The notes beneath the pieces were generated by a model. The model saw nothing but the letters and a program-made list of their open reading frames with translations. It was not told where the DNA came from and searched no databases. A stretch of DNA of 64,000 nucleotides, taken from positions 310,001-374,000 of the forward strand of contig JACJYN010000008.1 of NCBI GenBank assembly GCA_020636095.1. The letters are read 5' to 3'. The stretch comes from Lewinellaceae bacterium. GTDB lineage: Bacteria > Bacteroidota > Bacteroidia > Chitinophagales > Saprospiraceae. This document shows positions 23,400 to 31,874 of this stretch, one piece after another; position 1 is the stretch's first letter, and every line of letters begins with the position of its first letter. Both the position numbers and the translations under genes were made by a program.

Positions 23400-24470
23400 C
23401 TATCCCTCCTCCCCGGAAGCCACGTTATCCACAGACGGAGGTTCCTCACCACCAGCATGCCCAAAGCCATAAGTTACCTGGCCCAAAAAGTCATTGGGGA
23501 AGCGCTCCACTCCCGGAAAACCGAGTTTGATATCCCGGCCATTGTGCGGGATAACGGCGGTGCCGAAGAGATAATCCCACATCGCCAGGCTAATGCCAAA
23601 GTTGATGCCGTGCGGATGGCCTTCCGGCAGGTCGTAGGAATGATGCCAGATGTGCATCTCGGGGCTGTTGAAGATCTTTTTCATGAAGGGGCCCAGCAAC
23701 AGGCTGCCGCCTGCGGCAGAAACCACCACAACGCCCAACTGCTGAAGGGTGGAGGGATCAGATAGCAGGTTGATGTCAAAGCCGCTGGTGGAGATAGCAA
23801 TGCCTATCAGCAGCCCCACTACCCCACCGGTCACATAACCCGGTACGGTGATATTGGAGTGATTGTAATGCCCTATCGCCAGCGTAAAGATGTGGATGAT
23901 GAAGAAATCGTACAGCCCTATACCCATCAGCGCCAGAGGTACGTACTCAATAGACCGGTAGACAATCGTTTCCATCCAGTGGTAACGAAGGTGAGCGGCA
24001 AAACCCATCTGTTCTACCGAGTGGTGTACTTTGTGGAACTCCCAGAGCGCCGGCACCCGGTGCAGCAGGCGGTGCGTCCACCACTGGACAAAATCCCGAA
24101 CGAAAAAACCGACGATGAGGATCAGCCAGAGTGGGGCCGACCGCAACGGATTGGAAGCCTGCAGGTCAAAACCGGTGACCGTCTCGATAATATTGTTGAA
24201 AAACACCACCACCACATCGGAAGCGGCATTGTAAATGATGAGCGAAAAGAGGAAAAAGTTGAAAAACATGTAGAAGAAGTCCAGCCAGAAATCCTTGCGG
24301 AACCTCGGCTGGCCCTTGCGCCAGGGCGACAAGAGTTCCAGGGCGAAAAAGAAAGCGGACACCAGGATCAGCCAGTAAAAGTAGTTGTGCCAGTCCGGAT
24401 GGGTAACCTCGTGCCATAGATACCGGGCATAACCGCGATAACCATCTACAAATTCCTGCCAGTAGTTCAT
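23400..24470 (-). CDS. Fatty acid hydroxylase / sterol desaturase family membrane protein
   Basis: A 356-residue polytopic protein with the histidine clusters of integral-membrane di-iron enzymes: HRLLH (133-137), HKVHH (146-150) and HIWHH near residue 278, plus a further HxHG in the late loop. Membrane helices lie at about 30-50, 62-82, 110-128 and 170-190, with two more around 205-260. Members of this superfamily hydroxylate or desaturate lipids such as fatty acids, sterols or carotenoids, using oxygen. The substrate here cannot be told. The sequence SVEQMGFAAHLRYHWMETIVYRSIEYVPLALMG resembles bacterial sterol-desaturase-like proteins. It is a single gene on the minus strand. The end of the peroxiredoxin transcript, with its terminator, lies upstream of it. 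Confidence 0.9.
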   Translation of the reverse strand: MNYWQEFVDGYRGYARYLWHEVTHPDWHNYFYWLILVSAFFFALELLSPWRKGQPRFRKDFWLDFFYMFFNFFLFSLIIYNAASDVVVVFFNNIIETVTGFDLQASNPLRSAPLWLILIVGFFVRDFVQWWTHRLLHRVPALWEFHKVHHSVEQMGFAAHLRYHWMETIVYRSIEYVPLALMGIGLYDFFIIHIFTLAIGHYNHSNITVPGYVTGGVVGLLIGIAISTSGFDINLLSDPSTLQQLGVVVVSAAGGSLLLGPFMKKIFNSPEMHIWHHSYDLPEGHPHGINFGISLAMWDYLFGTAVIPHNGRDIKLGFPGVERFPNDFLGQVTYGFGHAGGEEPPSVDNVASGEEG

Positions 24471-24588
24471 TGATCTCGAATAGTTGAGTACGGTAAATGA
24501 AAAAGCCGGGGGAATGTTGTCATTCCGGGGTCAAATATACGGCAGGCAGAGGCTTTTATGGTGTGATAACGGTCACCAACAAGCTCTA

Positions 24589-24637
24589 AAAAATAGCCCT
24601 GAAAGTATACGGCGGGCACACCATCAGGGCTATTTTT
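24589..24637 (-). terminator. Rho-independent terminator of the peroxiredoxin transcript
   Basis: A perfect 14-bp stem (AAAAATAGCCCTGA at 24589-24602 with its complement at 24624-24637) has a 21-base loop and A/T tracts on both sides, so it could work in both directions. On the minus strand it follows the peroxiredoxin gene. The 151-bp MITE copy sits between the gene and this terminator. Confidence 0.8.
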
Positions 24638-24646
24638 GGAATTGAC

Positions 24647-24797
24647 GTAACTATTCAGCATCATGGTGATTTAACCCCTGGCGCGAAATTTTGTAGGCTT
24701 TTTTTGCCGGAACCCCTTCTCATTCCCCTTGAAAGGGGAAGGTTTGCTTACAAAATTTCGCACCAGAGGCATCCATAGCCTTATGCTAAATAGTAAC
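24647..24797. mobile_element. MITE-B copy 1, 151 bp
   Basis: The ends GTAACTATTCAGCAT and (reversed) GTTACTATTTAGCAT form terminal inverted repeats. A perfect target duplication GAATTGAC flanks the element at 24639-24646 and 24798-24805. The interior holds a second inverted repeat (GCGAAATTTTGTA and complement) and a CCCCTT/AAGGGG stem, so the whole element can fold. There is no coding capacity. It is nearly identical to the copy at 44412. Confidence 0.93.
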
Positions 24798-24814
24798 GAA
24801 TTGACAACAAAAAC

Positions 24815-25450
24815 TTACTTATCCGGCTGCGGGGTCATGCGCAGGTAAGGCTTGATCTCTTTGTATCCTTTCGGGAATTTCTTATCGGCATCCGCATTAG
24901 ACACAGAGGGCGAGATCACCACGTCCTGGCCCTGTTCCCAGTCAACCGGGGTGGCTACGCTGTAGTTGTCGGTCAGTTGCAGGGAGTCGATCACCCGGAG
25001 TATCTCGTGGAAGTTGCGGCCCGTAGAAGGCGGATAAGTCAGCGTCATCCGCACCTTCTTATTGTGGTCGATCACGAAAACCGAACGCACGGTAAACTTC
25101 TCCGTAGCGTTGGGGTGAATCATATCGTAAGCCTCCGCCACTTTGCGGTCCTCATCGGCAATGATGGGGAAGTTCATCTTAACGTTCTGGGTTTCTTCGA
25201 TGTCCCCCAGCCACCTCATGTGGTCTTCCAGCGGATCGACACTCAGCGCGATAACCTTGCAATTGCGTTTGGCAAACTCTTCTTTGAGGGCGGCGGTGCG
25301 GCCCAGCTCTGTGGTACAAACCGGCGTAAAGTCAGCGGGGTGAGAGTAAAGTACTCCCCATTTGTTGCCCAGCCATTTGTGAAAATCAATTTCGCCTTCG
25401 GTTGTTTTGGCTTTGAAGTCAGGAGCGATATCTCCAAGTCTTAGAGACAT
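24815..25450 (-). CDS. 1-Cys peroxiredoxin (Prx6 type)
   Basis: A 211-residue thiol peroxidase. The peroxidatic site is Thr42-Pro-Val-Cys45 in ADFTPVCTTELG, with the supporting Arg in the TVRSVFVIDHNKKVR segment. The C-terminal arm (PVDWEQGQDVVISPSVS) is the hallmark of the Prx6/1-Cys subfamily rather than AhpC, and no C-terminal resolving CP motif is seen. The enzyme reduces hydrogen peroxide and lipid hydroperoxides in the cytosol. It is a single-gene unit on the minus strand followed by a strong hairpin terminator at 24589. A MITE has inserted between gene end and terminator. Upstream lies the end of metX, so the two are not obviously cotranscribed (131 bases apart). Confidence 0.95.
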   Translation of the reverse strand: MSLRLGDIAPDFKAKTTEGEIDFHKWLGNKWGVLYSHPADFTPVCTTELGRTAALKEEFAKRNCKVIALSVDPLEDHMRWLGDIEETQNVKMNFPIIADEDRKVAEAYDMIHPNATEKFTVRSVFVIDHNKKVRMTLTYPPSTGRNFHEILRVIDSLQLTDNYSVATPVDWEQGQDVVISPSVSNADADKKFPKGYKEIKPYLRMTPQPDK

Positions 25451-25581
25451 AATGTGTAGGTTTTAAGATTAGAAATAAACAGGATTGCTTTCTTAGTAGT
25501 GTAACAAAACAAATCGGTTTTAGTATGAGTTGGCGTAAGCCTTTTCTCAAATAAAATGGCAATAACATTTGAACTCACTAC

Positions 25582-26712
25582 TCAAAATCTTTCCGTACCC
25601 GGCAACGGCGGTTTAACGAGTTGCCCAAAGCCATCCTTTTTTCGCTGCCGTAAAGTGTATTTGGCGTGCCCGTTCAAATGGGCCTTACCTTCTACAAAAG
25701 GCCGGACCAGCCGCCCGATCTCTTCGCTTTCAATCAGAAATCCATCGTGGCCGTAGATGCTGTCAATGAGCTCCAGGCGGGCGCGCGGAATGTGGTTGGA
25801 CAGGAAGGCCTGCTCCTCCACCGGGAAAAGCACATCCGACTGAATGCCGATAATCAACGCGTTGGCCTGGATTTCCTTCAACGCCGCTTCCTGATTGCCC
25901 CTGCCTCTGCCCAGGTTGTGGCTGTCCATGGCCTTACTGAGGGTAAGGTAGGAAAGAACATCAAAGCGCTGATGCAGCTTATAGCCCTGATACCGCTGAT
26001 AGGAACTGGCGCGGAAATTGTCCAGCTTGTCCTGGCCCTCTTCCATTTGTGACTGCTGATAGGTACGGTAATTGCGGTAGGAAAGCATAGCAATCGCGCG
26101 GGCCGCTTCCAGCCCCCGGCGCCCCGCCTCCTCTCCATCATCATAGAGGGTAGGGTCGGCTTCGATCGCCATGCGCTGAGCCTCGTTGAACGCAATGCCC
26201 CAGGGGGAATGCCGGGCATTGGAGGCCAGGATACAGATATTCTCAAACAAACCGGGGTCGGCCACCGCCCATTCCAGCACCTGCTGCCCTCCCATAGAGC
26301 CCCCAATGGCCAGGCGAATGCGCTCGATACCCAGATGAGCCTGCAACAACTGATGCGCCAAGGCCATATCCCGAATGGTCAGCAAGGGGAAATCCCGGCC
26401 GTAGGGCTGCCCCGTAGACGGGTCGATGCTTCGGGCATTCGTGCTCCCGTAACAGGACCCCAGAATATTGGCGCAGACGATGTAGTAGCGCTCAGGGTCA
26501 AACAGTTTCCCCTTGCCAACCAGCCCCGGCCACCAGTCCTCCGCTTCCGAATTGGCGGTAAGGGCATGGCAAATCCAGACTACATTATCCTGCCTGGGAG
26601 AAAGGCGGCCGTATGTAGTGTAGGCAATCTTTAGCTCTGCCAGAATCTGTCCGCTTTCCAGAGCGAAGGGCGTTTTGATGTTTAAGAATTCCACAATAAA
26701 ATGTTTATTCAA
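25582..26712 (-). CDS. metX: Homoserine O-acetyltransferase
   Basis: An alpha/beta-hydrolase-fold acetyltransferase of methionine synthesis, transferring acetyl from acetyl-CoA to L-homoserine. Conserved segments are WICHALTANSEAEDWW, NILGSCYGSTNARSIDP, the nucleophile Ser139 in GGSMGGQQ, the Asp in QSDVLFPVEEQ and the His in SIYGHDGFLIE near the end. There is no ATG near the N-terminus: the frame opens with TTG at 26712, only 4 bases after the metY stop, or with GTG at 26694. Coupled translation from metY would favour such a weak start. The gene is second in the metY-metX operon controlled by a SAM-I riboswitch. The product feeds O-acetylhomoserine to MetY. Confidence 0.95.
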   Translation of the reverse strand: MNKHFIVEFLNIKTPFALESGQILAELKIAYTTYGRLSPRQDNVVWICHALTANSEAEDWWPGLVGKGKLFDPERYYIVCANILGSCYGSTNARSIDPSTGQPYGRDFPLLTIRDMALAHQLLQAHLGIERIRLAIGGSMGGQQVLEWAVADPGLFENICILASNARHSPWGIAFNEAQRMAIEADPTLYDDGEEAGRRGLEAARAIAMLSYRNYRTYQQSQMEEGQDKLDNFRASSYQRYQGYKLHQRFDVLSYLTLSKAMDSHNLGRGRGNQEAALKEIQANALIIGIQSDVLFPVEEQAFLSNHIPRARLELIDSIYGHDGFLIESEEIGRLVRPFVEGKAHLNGHAKYTLRQRKKDGFGQLVKPPLPGTERF

Positions 26713-26716
26713 AAAT

Positions 26717-28039
26717 CTAAACCAACTCCGGTTCGCCCACTTTTATTTTGGCGAAAGCCTGCTCGAAATCGGCCTTGATGTCATCGATATGCTCGATGCC
26801 GGCGGAAACCCGCAGCAGGGTGGGCAGTACGCCGGCGGTGCGCTGCTCCTCGTCCGAGAGCTGCTGATGGGTCGTTGCCGAAGGCTGGATGATCAGCGTC
26901 TTGGCGTCTCCGACATTAGCCAGGTGGCTGACCAGCTCCAGGCTGTCCACAAACCGGGTGGCGTTGTCTTTACCTCCCTTGATAGTAAAGGAAAAGACGC
27001 CGCCGAAGCCATTGCGCAGGTACTTTTTCGCATTCGCGTGAGCGGGATGGCTCTCCAGCCCCGGATAGTTAACCTGCTCCACCTTGGGGTGTTTTTCCAG
27101 CCACTTGGCCAGGGCCAGCGCATTATCGACCGTGCGTTGTACTCGTAGAGAGAGCGTTTCCAGGCCCTGCAGGAGCAGGAAGGCGTTGAAGGGGCTTAAC
27201 GCCGGCCCGAAATCGCGCAGGCCTTCTACCCTGGCCCGGATAATAAAGGCGATGTTGCCAAAGGGGCCGTTGGCGCCAAAAACCTCCCAGAACTTCAGCC
27301 CGTGATAGCCCTCAGAAGGTTCGGTGAACTGTGGGAACTTGCCATTGCCCCAGTTGAAGTTGCCGCCGTCAACGATCACGCCGCCGATAGAAGTGCCATG
27401 GCCGCCGATCCATTTGGTGGCGGATTGAACCACGATATTGGCGCCATGCTCCAGCGGGCGGAACAGGTAGCCGGCAGCGCCAAAGGTATTGTCAACCACC
27501 AGTGGAAGATCATGTTTGCGGGCTACCGCCGCAATCCCTTCAAAATCGGCCACATTAAAGCTGGGGTTGCCGATCGTTTCCAGATACAGCGCTTTGGTAT
27601 TCTCGTCGATCAACTGCTCGTAGGCCGCCGGCGATTCGTCCGCCACGAAACGGGCTTCGATACCAAGACGTTTGAAGTTGACCTTAAACTGGTTGTAAGT
27701 CCCGCCGTAGAGGTTCGCACTGGAAACCAGGTTGTCGCCCGCGCCCAGAATATTGGACAGGGCGATGAACTGAGCGGCCTGGCCGGAGCCTACCGCCAGG
27801 GCGGCCACCCCTCCTTCCAGAGCCGCCACCCGCTTCTCGAAAACATCATTGGTGGGGTTCATGATCCGGGTATAAATATTCCCGAATTCTTTGAGGGCGA
27901 AGAGGTTAGCGCCGTGTTCGGAATCCTTGAAGGTGTACGAAGTGGTTTGATAGATCGGCACTGCGCGGGATCGGGTAGTACCTTCTACTTCTTCCTGGCC
28001 TGCGTGCAATTGCAGGGTTTCAAATCTTAGCTTGGACAT
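26717..28039 (-). CDS. metY: O-acetylhomoserine aminocarboxypropyltransferase (sulfhydrylase)
   Basis: A 440-residue PLP enzyme of the Cys/Met metabolism family. The Lys that binds PLP lies in VQSATKWIGGHG. Other conserved blocks are NIYTRIMNPTNDVFEKRVAALEGG, SSANLYGGTYNQF and LPLVVDNTFGAAGYL. The length, plus the C-terminal HQQLSDEEQRTAGV segment, matches the longer MetY subfamily rather than MetB or MetC. It converts O-acetylhomoserine and sulfide to homocysteine. It is the first gene of the operon, with metX 4 bases downstream. A SAM-I riboswitch in its leader (28305-28411) would turn both genes down when S-adenosylmethionine is plentiful. Confidence 0.96.
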   Translation of the reverse strand: MSKLRFETLQLHAGQEEVEGTTRSRAVPIYQTTSYTFKDSEHGANLFALKEFGNIYTRIMNPTNDVFEKRVAALEGGVAALAVGSGQAAQFIALSNILGAGDNLVSSANLYGGTYNQFKVNFKRLGIEARFVADESPAAYEQLIDENTKALYLETIGNPSFNVADFEGIAAVARKHDLPLVVDNTFGAAGYLFRPLEHGANIVVQSATKWIGGHGTSIGGVIVDGGNFNWGNGKFPQFTEPSEGYHGLKFWEVFGANGPFGNIAFIIRARVEGLRDFGPALSPFNAFLLLQGLETLSLRVQRTVDNALALAKWLEKHPKVEQVNYPGLESHPAHANAKKYLRNGFGGVFSFTIKGGKDNATRFVDSLELVSHLANVGDAKTLIIQPSATTHQQLSDEEQRTAGVLPTLLRVSAGIEHIDDIKADFEQAFAKIKVGEPELV

Positions 28040-28304
28040 GGTCGATAGTATTTATTGTAGGTGAATGAATTGAGTTCATTGTTCAATTTGCCAACTAATT
28101 GCGAAAAAAAACAGGCGATATGAGCGTTTGCAGGCTTTGAGCGATCAAAACTTACAATTGCCTGAGCCGGTAAAAAGCTGGCTAATTAAAGATCAGCAAC
28201 AACAACACATGCAGGAATACATAAAGGAGGTTGCAACAGATGTGGGGAATACAACTGGAATCGTAAATAGGAAGTGGCCAGAGTTCTTGGAAATCATTGT
28301 TTGT

Positions 28305-28411
28305 GATTTTATTTTTCCAAAAAAATTTGGCGGGATTTGGCACCTTTTACCAAGTGGTACGGTTGCCAGGGTTTCGCAGAGCCCGGTCTCTCCACCCTTC
28401 TTTATAAAATC
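28305..28411 (-). promoter_or_regulatory. SAM-I (S-box) riboswitch upstream of metY-metX
   Basis: On the minus strand the leader carries the S-box core in order: GGGTGGAGAGACCGGGCTC, then GCGAAACCCTGGCAACC, and, after a variable hairpin, AAGGTGCCAAATCCCGCC. The outer stem can be closed by GATTTTAT (from 28411) with ATAAAATC (to 28305). About 265 bases separate it from the metY ATG, leaving space for an expression platform, which I could not define. Confidence 0.93.
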
Positions 28412-28439
28412 ATTCTCGTGAAAGAAGTGATCGTGGGAG

Positions 28440-28447
28440 CAAAAATA
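28440..28447 (-). promoter_or_regulatory. Putative -7 box TATTTTTG for riboswitch-metY transcript
   Basis: The minus strand reads TATTTTTG, an exact TAnnTTTG match, about 29 bases before the riboswitch begins. This position would start transcription just ahead of the aptamer. No convincing -33 element was found. Confidence 0.4.
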
Positions 28448-28666
28448 AGTAAAAAATCAACGCCACGCCACCCCTCTTCTTTTCCGAGCCCCTGAAGCGC
28501 CCGAAAAACACCAAAAGAATGAGCGGCTAAAATAGCTAAATTCCTATAGAATTTATATAGTTTATTGTTTTTTCAGGGTTTTTCTAAAAAAAATCGCCTT
28601 ACAACCCCAAAACAGCAGGGGAAGAAGGCGAATGCTAAAAAAATGTTAATCTTTTTTCAGCGCTGC

Positions 28667-30034
28667 TCAGGCAGCAAAGCCTTGTTTCACTTTTTCGGCC
28701 GTCAAGCTGGGCTTGCGCGCTTCCTTTTGCAACGGTTCAGGCTTAGGAGGGTGGGTCAGAAGCATAATAACCGACCCGATCAGGCAGGCAACGCCCGCTA
28801 CGATAAAGGGCGCCATCCACACTTTGGGGTCGCTGCTGTTTTCAGCTGCATCCTTGAACCAGCCGGCCAGTTGAGGGCCGGCAATACCGGCAATACCATA
28901 AGCGGTAAACATCCAGCCATAGTTGCTGCCTACCCGTTTGTTTCCAAAATAGTCAGCGGTCACGGCCGGAAAAAGGGCAAAGTTGCCGCCGAAATTAAAG
29001 CCGACAACAGATGCGGCAATAACGAAGCCCATTGCCATTCCAATATGGATAAACCCATGATACATCGCCAGCATGATCGCTCCCTGCAATGCCGTCATCG
29101 CAACAATTGCCGCTTTTCGGCCAATCCGGTCCGACACGGTTCCCCACACGATACGCCCCAGGCCATTGAATATGGCGTACCAGGCCATAGCCGTACCGGT
29201 AATTACGCCGGCATTGGCAACTCCATTGTAAGAAAGGGCGTCCAGCCCAAACAACTTAATGCAATAGATGACCATCAGCCCTGACAGTGCAGAAAAGATG
29301 AACACCATCCAAAGCATATAAAACTGAGGGGTTCGCAACATCCTGGCGGAAGTGTATTCGACCGAACCGTTGGTGATGTCACCTACCGGTTCCGGCGGCG
29401 CCCATCCCTCCGGCAAATATCCTTCCGGCGGGTTCACCATCACCACGCTACCCAGAAATACCAGGGCGGCAAAGGCAATGCCATAAATGACAAAAACGCT
29501 CTGAACCGCCGGCAACCCAAATACCTCCGTGGTGTTCAGCAAGCCGCCAAACCAGGATCCCGCCAGTTTCACCCAGATGGTGGCCCCAAAACCAAAGCCG
29601 GCCACCGCCAACCCGGTGATCATCCCTTTTTTATCGGGGAACCACTTGACTCCCACCGCTATCGGCACGACATAGGCCAGCCCGATACCCGCTCCGCCCA
29701 GCACACCAATGAAGCATAACTGGGCCCAGAAAGTAGCGCCGAAAAAACCGCCCAGGATGTACCCTAAACCCAGCAGCAATCCACCGGACAAGGAGACCAG
29801 GCGTGGGCCCGCTTTGGCCTGCCACTTTCCCGCCAATACCATGACAACTGCAAAAGTGGCCAGCCCGGCAGAAAAAATCCAGGCAGCCTGAGTAGCGGAG
29901 AACCGGTAAAGGCCCTCTGCATCCGTCAACAGTTTGGTAAATACCGACCAGGCATAAATGGCGCCCAGCGCCAGTTGAATGAAAATGGCCCCTATAACGA
30001 CCAACCAGCGCCTTCGGATCAATATACTTTTCAT
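28667..30034 (-). CDS. OFA-family MFS transporter
   Basis: A 455-residue major facilitator with twelve predicted membrane helices. The N-terminus RRWLVVIGAIFIQLALGAIYAWSVF is the signature of the oxalate/formate antiporter (OFA) family. GGAGIGLAYVVPIAVGVKWFPDKKGMITGLAVAGFGFG is its second characteristic region, and the loop between helices 8 and 9 has the MFS motif GxxSDRxGRK. A cytosolic C-terminal tail rich in Pro and Lys follows the last helix. OFA proteins exchange carboxylates (oxalate, formate, pyruvate or lactate-like acids), but the substrate here is not predictable. The gene is monocistronic on the minus strand. Confidence 0.9.
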   Translation of the reverse strand: MKSILIRRRWLVVIGAIFIQLALGAIYAWSVFTKLLTDAEGLYRFSATQAAWIFSAGLATFAVVMVLAGKWQAKAGPRLVSLSGGLLLGLGYILGGFFGATFWAQLCFIGVLGGAGIGLAYVVPIAVGVKWFPDKKGMITGLAVAGFGFGATIWVKLAGSWFGGLLNTTEVFGLPAVQSVFVIYGIAFAALVFLGSVVMVNPPEGYLPEGWAPPEPVGDITNGSVEYTSARMLRTPQFYMLWMVFIFSALSGLMVIYCIKLFGLDALSYNGVANAGVITGTAMAWYAIFNGLGRIVWGTVSDRIGRKAAIVAMTALQGAIMLAMYHGFIHIGMAMGFVIAASVVGFNFGGNFALFPAVTADYFGNKRVGSNYGWMFTAYGIAGIAGPQLAGWFKDAAENSSDPKVWMAPFIVAGVACLIGSVIMLLTHPPKPEPLQKEARKPSLTAEKVKQGFAA

Positions 30035-30381
30035 TGCAGAATATTTTTTGGTTAAATACTTGCAAATTGATTAAAGAACGGAAATAGGGCTAGTAATTAA
30101 TTTAAGCAGGGGGGTATGCAGTTTTTTATTCCGAAAATACCTGTTCATTTCACACAAACGAAATTTATGCCCACAACTCTCAGCTATCCATGCTTTTTGT
30201 CAAAGGAAGAGATGACTTATGTCAGTTTTCATTTTGCCCCGCACAGGGCAGATCATAAGTGTATCAAGGACAAGGAATTATACCCAAAGAGGGTAAAAGG
30301 CAGGCTAAATAGGCGTAATTTGTTCTGAAAATTCCGTGATTTGAGCTAACTTTTGTTATTCCTAATTATCGAATCCACCTC
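30035..30381. other. Intergenic region between divergent OFA transporter and OsmC genes
   Basis: No gene is convincing here. An open frame at 30116-30328 has no homology-like features. The region should hold two divergent promoters. The stretch just before the osmC ATG has a TAACTTTTG motif at about 30344 that resembles, but does not exactly match, the -7 box. Confidence 0.4.
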
Positions 30382-30798
30382 ATGAAAATAGAAATCAAAC
30401 GCCTCGACGATGCCTTTCACCTGCAAGCGTCCAACGAATCCGGCCTGACTTTGGAGGCAGACGGCGCCGAAGCTATCGGAGGGCACAACCTGGGGATGCG
30501 CCCCATGCAGATGGTGCTCTCCGCCCTGGGCAGTTGCAGTGCCATCGACGTCATCCTGATCCTGCGCAAACAACGACAGCAATTGGAGGACATCCACCTG
30601 ACCATCACCGCTGAGCGTGAGAAAGATAAAACGCCGTCTTTGTTTACCGACATCCATATCCACTACCAACTCTATGGCCCGCTGGACGATAAAAAAGTGA
30701 AACGAGCGGTGGACTTATCCATGGAGAAACTCTGCTCGGTCAAACTGTTGCTGGAAAAAACGGCGAATATTACCTGGAGTTGGGAGGTTCTGGGGTAG
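30382..30798 (+). CDS. OsmC family protein
   Basis: A 138-residue OsmC-like protein. The two redox cysteines of the family are in place: Cys52 in LSALGSCSAIDV and Cys118 in MEKLCSVKLLLEKTA. Proteins of this fold reduce organic hydroperoxides as dimers, although members of the YhfA-like branch have less clear substrates. The RPMQMVLSALGSC segment fits that YhfA-like branch. It is a single gene on the plus strand. The gene ends 64 bases before the SDR stop on the opposite strand. That spacer has a small imperfect palindromic set of TATCAGTG words that might terminate both genes. Confidence 0.9.
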   Translation: MKIEIKRLDDAFHLQASNESGLTLEADGAEAIGGHNLGMRPMQMVLSALGSCSAIDVILILRKQRQQLEDIHLTITAEREKDKTPSLFTDIHIHYQLYGPLDDKKVKRAVDLSMEKLCSVKLLLEKTANITWSWEVLG

Positions 30799-30861
30799 TG
30801 TGTGTCAGTGTATCAGTGAGCAGTGAGCAGACACACTGATACACCACAGCACTGATACCCT

Positions 30862-31632
30862 CTAAAGAATCCCCACCTGCGAGAACCCGCCATCCACCGG
30901 CAAATTCAACCCGGTCAGGTAAGAAGCTGCCGGCATGGCCAGGAAGGCGATCACCCGGGCAACTTCCTCGGGCTCCCCTACCCTGCCCAGGGGGGTGGCC
31001 TCGTTGATCTGTTGCACCTTTTCAGGAACTTTCATCACGCGTTCCACCCGGGCGGTGTTGATGAACCACGGGTTGACCGAATTGACCCGAATGCCGTCCC
31101 CGCCCCAATCGACGGCCAGGTATTGAGTCATGCGGTTCATAGCGGCTTTAGACATGGCGTAGATGCCCGTAGTCCACATCACTCCGGTCATAGCGGCAAT
31201 GGAAGCTACATTGATGATGCTGCCTCCGCCCTCTTTTTTCAACAGTGGATGCAGGCGGCGGCACAGGTCAAAGGCCGTGCCCACATTGATGTCCATAACG
31301 TGCTGCAGGTCTTCGAAGGTAGCTTCCAGGGTGGGCTTGCGCACATTCGTACCTACGTTGTTGACCAATATATCCAGACGGCCCCAGAGGGCTTGCGCTT
31401 TCTCAACAATGTTTACCCGTTCTTTCTCGTCGCCAATATCCGCCACCATACCGTAGGCTTTCCAGCCTTTCGCTTTGAATTCGGCTTCCGCCTCCCGGAT
31501 TAGCCCGGCGGAACGGGCCAGAAAGAGTACTTCAGCGCCATGGCGTAGCAATTCTTCGGTAGTGGCTTTGCCTATGCCTTTGCTGGCGCCGGAAACGATG
31601 GCGGTTTTTCCTTTCAGAGTCCAGTGGTTCAT
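30862..31632 (-). CDS. SDR family oxidoreductase
   Basis: A short-chain dehydrogenase/reductase of about 256 residues. I start it at the ATG at 31632 (MNHWTLKGKTAIV) rather than the TTG 24 bases upstream. The cofactor loop is SGASKGIG. The structural NNVGTN motif (NNAG in most members) and the catalytic Ser-Tyr-Lys set are present (SIAAM, then YAMSKAAMNRMTQYLA). The N-terminal LKGKTAIVSGASKGIGKATTEELLRHGAEV resembles tropinone-reductase-like SDRs, which prefer NADP. The substrate is unknown. It is convergent with osmC and alone on the minus strand. Upstream is a fragment of a hairpin element. Confidence 0.92.
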   Translation of the reverse strand: MNHWTLKGKTAIVSGASKGIGKATTEELLRHGAEVLFLARSAGLIREAEAEFKAKGWKAYGMVADIGDEKERVNIVEKAQALWGRLDILVNNVGTNVRKPTLEATFEDLQHVMDINVGTAFDLCRRLHPLLKKEGGGSIINVASIAAMTGVMWTTGIYAMSKAAMNRMTQYLAVDWGGDGIRVNSVNPWFINTARVERVMKVPEKVQQINEATPLGRVGEPEEVARVIAFLAMPAASYLTGLNLPVDGGFSQVGIL

Positions 31633-31713
31633 AGATGCGTTTTTTTGATGAGCCAATAGTGTGTGTGGCTATCTAAAACACAGTGAGGGGGCTTTAGGTT
31701 GGATGAATGAAGG

Positions 31714-31757
31714 GTGATTTTAGCCCGAAGTATGAAATTTGAACACACGCTAAAATC
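31714..31757. repeat. Fragment of TAGC-core element A (right end only)
   Basis: The segment GATTTTAGCCCGAAGTATG and the following AAATTTGAACA match the right arm of element A1 (13183-13215) almost base for base. The rest of the element is absent. It is a truncated or recombined copy. Confidence 0.75.
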
Positions 31758-31777
31758 GAAATGCTGAATACTATAAA

Positions 31778-31812
31778 TAAAAAAAGCGCCCCGCAAAACG
31801 AGGCGCTAAAAA
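31778..31812 (-). terminator. Rho-independent terminator of the di-heme peroxidase gene
   Basis: On the minus strand AGCGCCTCG pairs with CGGGGCGCT (one G-U pair) around a short T-rich loop. The hairpin is followed by TTTTTTTA. It lies about 65 bases after the stop of the peroxidase gene. Confidence 0.85.
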
Positions 31813-31874
31813 GGTGCTATTATCCCAAAAATAACTCGATTATCACGTGTTATCAAAAAAGTGTTTGTTTACAG

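Noticed and set aside
28128..28421. 97-codon plus-strand open frame
   Set aside because: It is the antisense of the SAM-I riboswitch and leader, has no recognisable protein pattern and lacks a plausible ribosome site.
30116..30328. 70-codon plus-strand frame between OFA transporter and OsmC
   Set aside because: Composition is not protein-like and there is no ribosome site or neighbour to support it.
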